Assembly (NCBI RefSeq): GCF_003171675.1
Contig: NZ_QFZQ01000003.1
Location: 1-64,000 of the forward strand
Reading direction: 5' to 3'
Source: Reichenbachiella versicolor
GTDB taxonomy: Bacteria > Bacteroidota > Bacteroidia > Cytophagales > Cyclobacteriaceae
DNA: 64,000 nucleotides
Under the pieces are notes generated by a model, which ran no database searches, was not told where the DNA came from, and was given only the letters and a program-made list of their open reading frames with translations. Of the stretch, positions 29,755 to 38,732 are shown one piece after another. The position numbers and the translations under genes are program-made. Position 1 is the first letter of the stretch, and the number at the start of each line of letters is the position of its first letter.

Positions 29755-30984
29755 TCATGCGACTTTGAGTTTTTTGAACTTAGATTTTTCAAATTTCCCT
29801 TCCGCATAAGCTTTCGTAATTACTAGTTTCTTAGCACTTTCATCAGATGGCATATCGAACATAGCATCATTAATAATTGCTTCACAAATAGACCTAAGTC
29901 CTCTAGCACCGAGTTTGAATTCTACTGCTTTATCTACGATATAGTCAAGTGCGTTTTTCTTGAATTCAATTTCAATTCCTTCCATTTGGAATAGTTTGGT
30001 ATATTGTTTCACCAAAGCATTCTTAGGCTCTGTTAAGATTTTCTTAAGGGCTGTTCTATCCAATGGGTCAAGATGTGTTAACACAGGTAGTCGACCAATT
30101 AGTTCAGGAATCAAACCAAAGCTCTTCAAATCTTGAGCAGTTACATACTCTAAAAGGTTTTCTTTTTTCAGGTCTACATTTGAGTCACTGGTTTTAGAAT
30201 TGAACCCTAATGGACGAGTGTTCAATCTAGAGCCAATATTCCTTGTAATTCCATCAAATGCTCCACCGCAAATAAAAAGGATGTTTTCAGTGTTGATGTT
30301 GATCATTTTCTGATCAGGATGCTTTCTTCCACCCTGAGGAGGAACATTTACTGATGTGCCTTCAAGAAGTTTCAGCATTGCTTGCTGTACACCTTCTCCA
30401 CTCACATCTCTTGTTATAGAAGGGTTGTCAGACTTTCGTGCAATTTTGTCTATTTCGTCTATGTAAACTATCCCTCTTTCAGCAGATTCTACATCATAAT
30501 CCGCAGACTGAAGCAGTCTAGTAAGAATACTTTCTACATCTTCACCTACATATCCAGCTTCAGTAAGTACAGTAGCGTCCGCAATACAGAAAGGTACTTG
30601 CAAGATTTTGGCTAAAGATCTAGCTAAATAAGTCTTACCAGTACCAGTTTCACCAACCATGATGATATTAGATTTTTCTATGGTTACATCATCATCAGTT
30701 TTCTTTTGCATAAGTCTTTTGTAGTGGTTGTATACCGCTACAGACATGACTTTTTTGGCGTCATCTTGACCAATTACATATTGGTCAAGATGTTGTTTCA
30801 TTTCCTTTGGTTTGATCAGATTGAAACTTGGAGAAGTAGGGTCTTCTTTAGCTTTCATTTCCTCTGCGAGGATTTGATTGGCTTGCGCGATACATTTGTC
30901 GCAGATGTGGGCATGAATCCCAGAAATCATCAAATCAACGTCTTTTTTATTTCTCCCGCAAAACGAGCAAGTTACCTGTGCCAT
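29755..30984 (-). CDS. clpX: ATP-dependent Clp protease ATP-binding subunit ClpX
   Basis: 409 residues. An N-terminal C4 zinc-binding domain (CSFC ... CDKC), Walker [16 protein letters not shown], Walker [11 protein letters not shown] and the C-terminal AAA+ lid are all present. The ClpP-docking loop reads PLGF instead of the more usual IGF. It unfolds substrates for ClpP, encoded 36 bases upstream. A -7 element in that gap suggests that clpX can also be transcribed alone. Confidence 0.98.
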   Translation of the reverse strand: MAQVTCSFCGRNKKDVDLMISGIHAHICDKCIAQANQILAEEMKAKEDPTSPSFNLIKPKEMKQHLDQYVIGQDDAKKVMSVAVYNHYKRLMQKKTDDDVTIEKSNIIMVGETGTGKTYLARSLAKILQVPFCIADATVLTEAGYVGEDVESILTRLLQSADYDVESAERGIVYIDEIDKIARKSDNPSITRDVSGEGVQQAMLKLLEGTSVNVPPQGGRKHPDQKMININTENILFICGGAFDGITRNIGSRLNTRPLGFNSKTSDSNVDLKKENLLEYVTAQDLKSFGLIPELIGRLPVLTHLDPLDRTALKKILTEPKNALVKQYTKLFQMEGIEIEFKKNALDYIVDKAVEFKLGARGLRSICEAIINDAMFDMPSDESAKKLVITKAYAEGKFEKSKFKKLKVA

Positions 30985-31004
30985 CTCTCCAAATTTTCTT
31001 TCTG

Positions 31005-31012
31005 CAAATATA
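31005..31012 (-). promoter_or_regulatory. -7 element of an internal clpX promoter
   Basis: The minus strand reads TATATTTG (TAnnTTTG) between clpP and clpX. Predicted transcription start is near 31000, about 15 nt before the clpX ATG. A matching -33 element was not clear. Confidence 0.5.
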
Positions 31013-31020
31013 GTTATTTA

Positions 31021-31692
31021 TTAGTCGGCTTTTCTCTCAAGAACCTCATCAATCAAACCGTACTCTTTAGCTTCAGCAGCTTTCATCCAATAATCTCTGT
31101 CTGAGTCTTTTTCGATCTGCTCATATGACTTGCCGCTTGCTTCAGCTAAGATATTATAGAGGTCTTCTTTTACCGATAGAGTTTGTTTCAATGAAATTTC
31201 CATATCAGAAGCCTGTCCTTGCATTCCTGACATAGGTTGATGAATCATAACTCTAGCATGTGGAAGAGCTGCTCTTTTACCCTTTTGACCTCCTGCCAGT
31301 AATACAGCTCCCATTGATGCTGCTAGACCAGTACAGATAGTATTTATGTCCGGTCTTACATAGTTCATAGTATCTAAAATACCCAGACCAGCATATACCG
31401 ACCCTCCTGGACTGTTTACATAAAGAAGGATGTCCTTATTTGCGTCTACAGATTCTAAGAATAGTAACTGTGCAGTGATAATATTAGCTATGTTGTCATC
31501 TACGCCAGTTCCCAAGAATATAATTCTATCCATTATTAACCTTGAGAAGACGTCGATTTCAGCAAATCTTGTAGGCCTTTCTTCGATTACAGATCGAGTC
31601 ATATTTTCGATATGGCTGGTATATTGATCAAATACGTTTCCGTTTATGTTTTTTCCCTTTACGGCAAAATCTCTGAATTCTTTCTTATCCAT
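31021..31692 (-). CDS. clpP: ATP-dependent Clp protease proteolytic subunit ClpP
   Basis: 223 residues, cytosolic serine protease forming a tetradecameric chamber. The catalytic Ser is in GLAASMGAVLL, the His in LPHARVMIHQP and the Asp in DRDYWMKAAEA. The N-terminus is longer than in E. coli, with an unusual start (MDKKEFRDFAVKGKNINGNVFDQY) that may be processed. It lies between tig and clpX in the classic tig-clpP-clpX order, but a terminator-like hairpin separates it from tig. Confidence 0.98.
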   Translation of the reverse strand: MDKKEFRDFAVKGKNINGNVFDQYTSHIENMTRSVIEERPTRFAEIDVFSRLIMDRIIFLGTGVDDNIANIITAQLLFLESVDANKDILLYVNSPGGSVYAGLGILDTMNYVRPDINTICTGLAASMGAVLLAGGQKGKRAALPHARVMIHQPMSGMQGQASDMEISLKQTLSVKEDLYNILAEASGKSYEQIEKDSDRDYWMKAAEAKEYGLIDEVLERKAD

Positions 31693-31715
31693 TATTTTTG
31701 TCTAAAAATTGTGAC

Positions 31716-31752
31716 TACAAAAAAACAAAAAAAGCCCTCTTTTCAAAGGACT
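31716..31752 (-). terminator. Terminator between tig and clpP
   Basis: On the minus strand AGTCCTTT pairs with AGAGGGCT around GAAA, followed by seven T. It can uncouple tig from clpPX transcription. Confidence 0.8.
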
Positions 31753-31782
31753 TTCTTTTAAGACGTTTTATGTCAAAGAAGG

Positions 31783-33102
31783 TTATGCCTTCTTTTTGTA
31801 TTCTTCTAGAGTTACCTCTTTTGATTTAATAGTTATGTTTTCTTTGATGAAAGCAGTTACCTTGTCGTTGAATACTTTTTCGTGAAGTTTCATGTAGTTT
31901 TGACCTTCTTCACCTTGTAGGTAATTCTGTGCGAACTGATCAATTTGACCTTCCATTTGCTCAGACATTCCCATTGACCCAAACTGCGCTCGAATCATGT
32001 TTTTTGCTTCCTCGGTAACTTCCTCATGTTCAGCTTTGATTTCGTTATCCTTAGCAATTTTGTTCTTGATCATTGACCATTTTAGGTCATTGGTGTAAAG
32101 AGGGTAATCTTTTTCAATTTCCTCGTTAGTCAATTTATCATTTGATTTTTCTAACCACCTTTTCAAAAAGTCGTCTGGAAGATCAATTTTTACAGTCTCA
32201 ACAAATTTGTCTTTGATTTTAAGATCTGTGTATCCATCAGTTTCTTTTTCGTAATTTTCAGCTAGAGTAGACTTAATTTTTTCAAGAAACTCTTCTTCTG
32301 ATTTTACCAAATCTTTGCCAAAAGTTTTGTCGAACAAATCTTGGTTGAGTTCAGCAGGTGCTACCCTGTTGATGTTCTTTACCTCGTACTTGATCTTTCC
32401 TTTTGTTTCTTTATTGTCTTCTCCGACCAACTGAGCTCTTTTCTCAATATCCTTGATAGCCGTAGTTGGGTCGAACTCTAAGACGTCACCAGACTTTACT
32501 CCAATAAATTTCTTTCTAGATCTAGTAGCAACGTCAGCTATATCTATTTCTCCTCCGTATCCTTCTTCTCCTTCTTCTTTTGAAAGAACCGTTCCATATA
32601 AAGAATCGCCTTCTTCTGACTCTTCAGGGTTAGTAGACTCTCCAAACTGCTTTTTTATGTTGGAAACAGTGTCATCAATTAATTCTTGGTCAACCTTGAT
32701 CGTGAAGGTGTCAACCTTTACTTTTTTATCAACTTTAAGGTCGAAGTCTTGAGCGATACCAATATTATACTCAAATTCAAACTCTTTGGTGTTTTTCCAA
32801 TCTAAGTCTTTAACCTTTTCTACATTCGGTAAAGGTTCACCTAAGATTTGAATTTCTTTTTCTTTAATATAGTCCATTACTTGGTGGGAAACCATCTGGT
32901 TTACTTCATCGACCAATATAGACTCTCCGTACATTTTTTGGATAAGAGTTTTAGGCACCTTACCAGGTCTGAAACCTTTAATTTGTGCTTTTTTGCTGTA
33001 CTCTTTAAGTTTAGCCTCAACTTTAGGTTGGTAATCAGCCTCTTCCAAGTTGATTTTGATCAACGCTTCTACGTCTGAGATTTGATCTAATTGAATATTC
33101 AC
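31783..33102 (-). CDS. tig: Trigger factor (ribosome-associated chaperone)
   Basis: 439 residues. The ribosome-binding signature GFRPGKVPKTLI is at ~43-54. The middle region, corresponding to the FKBP-like PPIase domain, is strongly diverged (EEGDSLYGTVLSKEEGEEGYGG), as is common in Bacteroidota, so prolyl isomerase activity is doubtful. The helical C-terminal chaperone arms follow. It binds nascent chains at the ribosome exit tunnel and is the first gene of the tig-clpP-clpX block. Confidence 0.93.
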   Translation of the reverse strand: MNIQLDQISDVEALIKINLEEADYQPKVEAKLKEYSKKAQIKGFRPGKVPKTLIQKMYGESILVDEVNQMVSHQVMDYIKEKEIQILGEPLPNVEKVKDLDWKNTKEFEFEYNIGIAQDFDLKVDKKVKVDTFTIKVDQELIDDTVSNIKKQFGESTNPEESEEGDSLYGTVLSKEEGEEGYGGEIDIADVATRSRKKFIGVKSGDVLEFDPTTAIKDIEKRAQLVGEDNKETKGKIKYEVKNINRVAPAELNQDLFDKTFGKDLVKSEEEFLEKIKSTLAENYEKETDGYTDLKIKDKFVETVKIDLPDDFLKRWLEKSNDKLTNEEIEKDYPLYTNDLKWSMIKNKIAKDNEIKAEHEEVTEEAKNMIRAQFGSMGMSEQMEGQIDQFAQNYLQGEEGQNYMKLHEKVFNDKVTAFIKENITIKSKEVTLEEYKKKA

Positions 33103-33194
33103 CTAACTATAATTTTAATGTTTTTTAAAATCGTCAAGTCCCTCGAAATGACTTTTTTAGCCGACTTACAAGGTAAGGGCTCTAAAACGGACCG

Positions 33195-33202
33195 CAAAGA
33201 TA
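33195..33202 (-). promoter_or_regulatory. -7 element of the tig promoter
   Basis: TATCTTTG on the minus strand fits TAnnTTTG. The leader to the tig ATG would be ~87 nt. No good -33 TTTG was seen at the expected distance. Confidence 0.5.
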
Positions 33203-33599
33203 AAGTTTTATTTTGAATTGATTTGTCGGAAGAGGGAAGAAACTAATGAGACTAGACTTGAGATATAAATCTATTACTTAATACTTAATAGAAATACTTT
33301 GGGTCCTTTATCCAGTCTGCTCAATTATTGTAATCAATAATTGTTTTGTTTACATGAACTAAATATAACTCTAGGAAAGACATAGTTACTTCATGCTCGC
33401 ATTCTGATACTAATTCTATTATATGTACTCACGCCATCCTTATATCTAAAAGTTTCAATAGTATTATTTATATACTTGTAAGTTTCTCCTGCGCTTAGTA
33501 GAAACTGTAGAAGAGTAGAGATAAAAATCAGTGAACTTAGGGCTAAAGTACTTTTTAGAACAAGGAAGCGAATAAAACGAGGGTAGAGATATTTTATAC
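33203..33599. other. Gap between tig promoter and siaC-like gene
   Basis: About 400 AT-rich bases. No tRNA or conserved RNA is visible. The only coding-like signal is a stop-free minus-strand frame at 33391-33597 (68 codons) without a standard start codon, overlapping the region just after the siaC-like stop. Confidence 0.5.
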
Positions 33600-33983
33600 T
33601 TAACTAAATTCTGTTTCAATGAAGTTGAAATCGGCACCTAGAAGGTCAGCATAATCTTCGCCAGCTTCTAACATATCTTCATCATCCTCCTCGTAATACC
33701 AGTTGATGGCGATTCGACGACCATTCAGCCTTACTTGATTTACCTTTTTGAGAATGTCAAAAATGCACTTTGAACTACTTGTGTTGAAGTATTCCAGTTT
33801 GAAGTTCGCTACTAAGTTCTGTTTACTCTGTGCACCAAACCGTTCCAATTCGTTAAAAAGGGAATTATAGAACTGGATTGCATTTTCTGGACTTGATTTT
33901 CCTCTCAGTTCCAGCAGTCCACGAACTGTGTCAAAGTAGATTAAAGGGGTGATCCTAGTCGGTCTTACAATTAATTTTTCCAT
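33600..33983 (-). CDS. SiaC-family regulatory phosphoprotein (DUF1987)
   Basis: 127 residues with the DUF1987/SiaC pattern: an N-terminal strand PTRITPLIYFD, then LLELRGKSSPENAIQFYNSL, then YFNTSSSKCIFDILKK. In Pseudomonas aeruginosa SiaC, a Thr in the matching NTSS segment is phosphorylated by SiaB and dephosphorylated by SiaA, and the unmodified form activates the diguanylate cyclase SiaD. The Thr is present here. None of the SiaA/B/D partners is adjacent, so the partner kinase and phosphatase would have to be elsewhere. Confidence 0.85.
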   Translation of the reverse strand: MEKLIVRPTRITPLIYFDTVRGLLELRGKSSPENAIQFYNSLFNELERFGAQSKQNLVANFKLEYFNTSSSKCIFDILKKVNQVRLNGRRIAINWYYEEDDEDMLEAGEDYADLLGADFNFIETEFS

Positions 33984-34138
33984 TTAGAAGCAAATAAAGT
34001 CCAACTTTCTTTTTGTATAAATATTACAAGTGAACTTTTTAATTATGTATGTAATGTTTTTAATAGCGAATTCTAAATATAGACAGATAATGTAAAAACA
34101 GACTCAATTCATCATGATTTCTATTCGAATTAGTAGTA

Positions 34139-34172
34139 TTTGAGGTGCGATTAAGCCTTAAATATATCTTTG
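34139..34172 (+). promoter_or_regulatory. miaA promoter, very close to the start codon
   Basis: TTTG (34139-34142) and TATCTTTG (34165-34172) fit the Bacteroidota promoter, with a slightly long spacer of 22. The -7 box ends only 4 bases before the ATG at 34177, so the mRNA is predicted to be leaderless or nearly so. Confidence 0.6.
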
Positions 34173-34176
34173 CCAT

Positions 34177-35100
34177 ATGAAAATAGACAAGTGGCTCGTG
34201 GTGATAGCAGGGCCTACAGCAGTAGGTAAGACTCGGTTGGCAATAGATGTGGCGAAGCATTTTAGGACGGAGATTATATCGTGTGATGGAAGACAATTTT
34301 ATCGTGAGACGGAAATAGGAACTGCTAAACCTGACAAGGAGGAACTTGCAGAAGTAAAGCATCATTTTATTAATACTCACTCAATCCATGATGATTACGC
34401 CGCTGGAGCTTTCGGAAACGATGTTAATCAGTTGCTTCCTGAGTTATTTAAAGGAAATAATGTTGTTGTGATGACGGGAGGGTCTGGTCTGTATATTCAA
34501 GGGGTATGTGAAGGTTTTGATGATATACCAGAATCTGATGAAGGAGTTCGTGAGCAATTAAAAAAAGACTTAAATAAGAAAGGACTTAAGACTTTAGTTC
34601 AAGAATTAGAGTTAAAGGATTCTGAATATTTTCAACAGGTAGATCTTCATAATCCTCAACGAATAATACGAGCACTAGAAGTGATAAGGACTACAGGAAA
34701 GCCTTTTTCAAAATATTTGACAGGAGGAGATAACATTCAGCGTGATTACAATATAATTAAGATTGCTCTAAGAATGGATATGGAGAAGCTTTATGATAGA
34801 ATTAATCAACGGATGGATATCATGATTGAGCAAGGCTTATTCGATGAGGCTAAGAAACTGGAACCTTATAAACATTTGAATGCTCTTCAAACTGTGGGGT
34901 ATAGAGAAATATTTCCATATTTTGTTGGTGAATACGATTATGAAGAAGCAGTTAGGTTGTTGAAAAGAAATTCTAGAAGATATGCGAAGCGTCAAATGAC
35001 TTGGCTTCGAAGGGATCAAGAATTTAATTGGTTTGAACCTACACAATATGATGAGGTAATTTGTTTTATAAAGTCAAAAATTACTGGATCACACGTCTAA
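34177..35100 (+). CDS. miaA: tRNA dimethylallyltransferase
   Basis: 307 residues; adds dimethylallyl to A37 of tRNAs reading UNN codons. P-loop AGPTAVGKTRLA (~11-22), EIGTAKPDKEE, VMTGGSGLYIQGVCEG, and QTVGYREIFPYFVGEY with YAKRQMTWLRRD near the C-terminus. The usual DSRQ motif reads DGRQ here, an uncommon Ser-to-Gly change next to the catalytic Asp. The 3' end overlaps the convergent NlpC/P60 gene by 20 bases. Confidence 0.97.
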   Translation: MKIDKWLVVIAGPTAVGKTRLAIDVAKHFRTEIISCDGRQFYRETEIGTAKPDKEELAEVKHHFINTHSIHDDYAAGAFGNDVNQLLPELFKGNNVVVMTGGSGLYIQGVCEGFDDIPESDEGVREQLKKDLNKKGLKTLVQELELKDSEYFQQVDLHNPQRIIRALEVIRTTGKPFSKYLTGGDNIQRDYNIIKIALRMDMEKLYDRINQRMDIMIEQGLFDEAKKLEPYKHLNALQTVGYREIFPYFVGEYDYEEAVRLLKRNSRRYAKRQMTWLRRDQEFNWFEPTQYDEVICFIKSKITGSHV

Positions 35101-35557
35101 ACCCGATTACATTGTCTTTGTAATAGTCTACCATTAAGTTTGATTCTACAACTCCCTTAGAAGAGGAGGCATGGATGAATCGAATATTTTTACCGTCGAC
35201 TTTTGTGATTAACCCACTATGATTCCATTTTTTTCCTTTTTTCTTGAATTTGAAAAAAACTAAATCGCCTTCTTTAACTTTTTTCCACCCAACATTTTTT
35301 CCATACTTAGATTGCTCTTTGGATGTACGCGGTACTTTATACCCAGCTTTTGAAAAACTATTTTGTATTAAGGCAGAACAATCAATGCCTTTTCTTGTAG
35401 TTCCACCATACCTATAAGGTGTTCCTATATATGCTTTAGCAGTAGTTACAACTTTTGTAGTTTCTGCAGCACGTCTCTTTTTCTTCTTTTTTTGAGCATA
35501 AGTATTTGAAAGACCGATGCACGATAAGGCTAGTAATATCAAGATAACTTTCTTCAT
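35081..35557 (-). CDS. NlpC/P60-family cell-wall peptidase
   Basis: A signal peptide (ending NTYA-Q) precedes a lysine-rich linker (KKKKKRRAA). The NlpC/P60 domain has the catalytic Cys in GIDCSALIQNSF, the His in WNHSGLI and a third polar His in RFIHAS. It probably cleaves peptide stems of peptidoglycan in the periplasm. At 158 residues it is a minimal single-domain member without an SH3 or LysM targeting domain; the basic linker could aid wall binding. Confidence 0.9.
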   Translation of the reverse strand: MKKVILILLALSCIGLSNTYAQKKKKKRRAAETTKVVTTAKAYIGTPYRYGGTTRKGIDCSALIQNSFSKAGYKVPRTSKEQSKYGKNVGWKKVKEGDLVFFKFKKKGKKWNHSGLITKVDGKNIRFIHASSSKGVVESNLMVDYYKDNVIGFRRVIQ

Positions 35558-35682
35558 GAATGTATTTTACTTGCTGTAAATATCAGTGTTAACTATTGAC
35601 CAAACGTTTGAAAGTTGAAGATAATATGATTTCTTTCATTGGATTGCATTTATTTTGCCGAATCTTTCAAACTTCTGAGAAT

Positions 35683-35964
35683 ATGAACTGGCAATTAGAA
35701 GAAGAGGAATTAGTAGAAGTATTAGTTGATGAAACCCAAGACGAGGGTCGTGGGTTGGTCGTTTACAATGATGATGTGAATTCGTTTGATCATGTGATTG
35801 AGACTTTGATTAAAGTATGTCGTCATGAACGTGTTCAAGCGGAACAATGTACTTACATTATTCATTTCAAAGGTAAATGTGAAGTAAAAAAAGGTACTGA
35901 AGCTGATCTAAAACCCATGAAGGAGGCTATTCTTGATAGAGGTATCAATGCCGCTATTGTATAA
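35683..35964 (+). CDS. clpS: ATP-dependent Clp protease adaptor ClpS
   Basis: The ATG at 35683 (MNWQLEEEE) gives a 93-residue protein of normal ClpS length; a longer frame from 35596 adds 29 unlikely residues. The core is typical: LVVYNDDVNSFDHVIETLIKV with N-degron pocket residues (NDD), and later CRHERVQAEQCTYIIHFKG. ClpS delivers N-end rule substrates to ClpA/ClpC, neither of which is in the window. recR starts 13 bases later. Confidence 0.92.
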   Translation: MNWQLEEEELVEVLVDETQDEGRGLVVYNDDVNSFDHVIETLIKVCRHERVQAEQCTYIIHFKGKCEVKKGTEADLKPMKEAILDRGINAAIV

Positions 35965-35977
35965 TATGAACTACTGA

Positions 35978-36595
35978 ATGGAGTATCCTAGTATTCTTAT
36001 AGAAGAAGCAGTTAGAGAAATATCTAAGCTGCCAGGAATAGGAAAAAAAACCGCTTTAAGGCTCGCACTTCATTTACTCAAGGAAAAAGAAGCAGAAACT
36101 AAAGGTCTTACTGAGGCATTGACCAAGTTGAGGCGTGATACCAGATACTGTGATATTTGTCATGTGATTTCTCATACTACAGAATGTACTTGTAAAACTA
36201 TTAACAGAGATTTATCGGTTGTCTGTGTGGTAGTCGATACTCCAGATATGTTGGCAATCAGGGCTACGGGTCAGTATCAAGGACTCTTTCATGTGTTAGG
36301 TGGTGTTATTTCTCCGATTGGAGGTATTGGTCCTGAAGATCTGTATATTGATTCACTTGTGAAGAGAGTAAGAGAATCCAATGGAGAGATAAAGGAGGTA
36401 ATACTCGCTCTAAGTGCCACGATGGAAGGAGATACAACTGCCTTTTACATTTCGCGCAAACTAGAAGATTTAGACGTCAAAGTTTCAACTATAGCAAGAG
36501 GAATACCGATGGGAGGTGAATTAGAATACGCAGATGAATTGACACTTGGAAGAAGTATTGTTACTCGTACTTCTTATCAGAGTGGTTTGGAATAA
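35978..36595 (+). CDS. recR: Recombination mediator protein RecR
   Basis: 205 residues. The helix-hairpin-helix region ISKLPGIGKKTALRLALHLL, a four-Cys zinc motif (YCDICHVISHTTECTC) and a Toprim domain (VCVVVDTPDMLAI ... GVISPIGGIGPEDL) are all present. It works with RecF/RecO to load RecA at gaps. It forms a two-gene unit with clpS and ends 2 bases before the convergent kinase gene. Confidence 0.97.
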   Translation: MEYPSILIEEAVREISKLPGIGKKTALRLALHLLKEKEAETKGLTEALTKLRRDTRYCDICHVISHTTECTCKTINRDLSVVCVVVDTPDMLAIRATGQYQGLFHVLGGVISPIGGIGPEDLYIDSLVKRVRESNGEIKEVILALSATMEGDTTAFYISRKLEDLDVKVSTIARGIPMGGELEYADELTLGRSIVTRTSYQSGLE

Positions 36596-36597
36596 TC

Positions 36598-38514
36598 TTA
36601 CCGGACTGGGAGCTTAATGATCATTGATGTTCCAATTCCAAGTTCTGATTCTACAAGAAAATCCCCCTTATGATCCTCTACTATTTTATTCGTTATAGAA
36701 AGTCCTAAGCCTGTACCTACTCCGGGGTCCTTGGTAGTAAAGAATGGATCTTTTATTTTGCTAATAATAGAAGGAGCAATTCCAGTTCCTGAATCCGAAA
36801 TCCTAACCGTAATCATAGAGTCAATAATAGAGGTTTCTACTGTTATGAAACCCTCTTTTTCGATTGCTTGTGTGGCATTAGCTAGAATATTAAGGAATAC
36901 TTGATGAAGGTTGCCATCATTTCCGAGGCATACAATAGCATCTTCACTGTAGTTTTTGTTTACTTCAATTCTGTTCTTTATGGTGTATTGAAGCATTGTT
37001 AAGCAATTATCTATAATCTGATGAATGTTACAGGTTTCATTCAAAGATTCATTTTGCCTGCTGAAATGGTTGAGGCTTTTAACAATTTTAGTAGCCCTAA
37101 GAGCACCTTGTTTGATGGCTTCAAGCACCTTGGGTAGGTCAGCATCTTTTGCTTGATTATTAAGTTGAAAGTCCAAAATATCTACCCCTGACTGAATGTA
37201 ATTCAACGGATTATTGATTTCATGAGCAATGCCCGCCGATAGTGTTCCTACGGTTGCCATTTTTTCTGCGTGTACCAATTTATTTTGAGTTTCTTGAAGT
37301 TGGTTAAGAGTACTAGTTAACTCTTCATTGGCAAGTTGTAATTTCGATCTTTGGGTCTCTATTTCATGATTCTGTTTCTTAAGTTTTCTATTAAGTTCAG
37401 TTTTGATTCTAATGTTTCGCCATAGGATAAGAACAACTATGAGCAAAAATACAGCTGAAATCAGAGCGAATACTCTGGTACGAAGAGCTGCTCTCGTCTG
37501 TGATTTTTGTAGTTCTATTTCTTTATTTTTTTGATCTATGTCATAAAGGATTTGAAGTTGGTGTATATGAGAGGTGCTTTGCTTATTATAAAACTCCTTA
37601 TACATTGTAAGGTGTTCTTTGAAGTATTGAAGAGCTATAGAGTCCATTTTCATAGCCTCATAGGTTTTTGCAAGATCTTTAGCATTCTGCTCTATTTTCC
37701 AACTAATGCCCTTGTCTTTCGCTAGTTTATAAGCTTTTTTATAGTAAGGTAGAGCCTTCTCAGAGTCGCCTGATTTTAAGTGACAGTCACCAATGTTATT
37801 CAAAACATCAATTCGGTCAAAAATGTTGTCTTTGTAGTGAGGAAGAACCCATTTGTACTTTTCAAGAGCATATTCATACTGTCCTAAATCTTCATATACA
37901 CTACCAAATGCCTCTTCCAGAGTGATTATTATGGAAGAGTCTTTTAGAGATTTTACAGTTTCTTTAGCCTGTTTGTAATAGCTCAGAGCTTTGTTTGCAT
38001 TATCTGATTTTTCAAATACAAACCCAAAGTTGATGAGTGTATACCCAATATTGAGTTGATCGTTCTCTTTTTGATAATAAGAAAGGGCTTGTTTTAAGTG
38101 AGGTAGAGAAGAGTTGTATAAAAAAGCTTCTGAGTAAGTTCTACCAAGTTGGTTTTGAACAATAGCAGTCATTTTTTTATTGTCCATTTCCTTGTATCTG
38201 TTTAAAGCTGAAATCAAATACTCAATGGCTTGTTCAAAACTCCCATGTTTGTCAAGTAGGCGTCCAATCAACAAATTCATTTTTGCTTGGGCTTTAACGT
38301 CCTCAACGTTTTCTGCTATTCTAATCGAAAGTTTGGCGTACACTAGAGCCGAATCAGGTGAGGTAGATTTTAGTTCTTCTGCTCGCTTAGTATAATAATC
38401 AAGTTTTGATTCTTGAGAGCCAAAATCGCTGGTATACGCAGGGTTTGAATAGACTGGTTTTACGAGCCAGAATGCTGTTAGCAGGAATATGAAAAGACTT
38501 TTTTGAATTCGCAC
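36598..38514 (-). CDS. TPR-repeat membrane sensor histidine kinase
   Basis: A signal peptide is followed by a periplasmic array of about six TPRs (residues ~35-330). One transmembrane helix follows (VFALISAVFLLIVVLILW, ~350), then a coiled coil (NRKLKKQNHEIETQRSKLQLANEEL). The HisKA box is GTLSAGIAHEINNPLNYI and the HATPase domain has NILANATQAI, ISDSGTGI and GTGLGLSITNKIVEDH. This TPR-kinase layout is common in Bacteroidota. It probably senses a periplasmic protein. No response regulator is adjacent. Confidence 0.93.
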   Translation of the reverse strand: MRIQKSLFIFLLTAFWLVKPVYSNPAYTSDFGSQESKLDYYTKRAEELKSTSPDSALVYAKLSIRIAENVEDVKAQAKMNLLIGRLLDKHGSFEQAIEYLISALNRYKEMDNKKMTAIVQNQLGRTYSEAFLYNSSLPHLKQALSYYQKENDQLNIGYTLINFGFVFEKSDNANKALSYYKQAKETVKSLKDSSIIITLEEAFGSVYEDLGQYEYALEKYKWVLPHYKDNIFDRIDVLNNIGDCHLKSGDSEKALPYYKKAYKLAKDKGISWKIEQNAKDLAKTYEAMKMDSIALQYFKEHLTMYKEFYNKQSTSHIHQLQILYDIDQKNKEIELQKSQTRAALRTRVFALISAVFLLIVVLILWRNIRIKTELNRKLKKQNHEIETQRSKLQLANEELTSTLNQLQETQNKLVHAEKMATVGTLSAGIAHEINNPLNYIQSGVDILDFQLNNQAKDADLPKVLEAIKQGALRATKIVKSLNHFSRQNESLNETCNIHQIIDNCLTMLQYTIKNRIEVNKNYSEDAIVCLGNDGNLHQVFLNILANATQAIEKEGFITVETSIIDSMITVRISDSGTGIAPSIISKIKDPFFTTKDPGVGTGLGLSITNKIVEDHKGDFLVESELGIGTSMIIKLPVR

Positions 38515-38688
38515 TTCGCAAGTTGGGGTAGACGCGTGAATAAATCTAGTAATAATCTTCAGGTTAACAATTATTTAATGATTGAAAAGAATGTAATATC
38601 AGTTATGCATAAAAGTTATTTGAACGAATTAGTATCAAAGTGTTAAATTTTTAAAACTTATTCTCTTCTCACTTGTTAATGGGCTGTG

Positions 38689-38696
38689 TACTTTTG
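38689..38696 (+). promoter_or_regulatory. -7 element upstream of the aminotransferase
   Basis: TACTTTTG fits TAnnTTTG, giving a leader of ~30 nt. No matching -33 element was found at the expected spacing. Confidence 0.5.
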
Positions 38697-38732
38697 CATC
38701 GAAATTTAGAAATAGAGTGATATAACAAGATC

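Noticed and set aside
30706-31104. 132-codon plus-strand frame across clpX-clpP
   Set aside because: Antisense to two conserved genes; Phe/Ser-rich shadow translation.
33103-33599. tRNA or other structured RNA in the tig-siaC gap
   Set aside because: No cloverleaf, T-loop or conserved motif could be found by eye.
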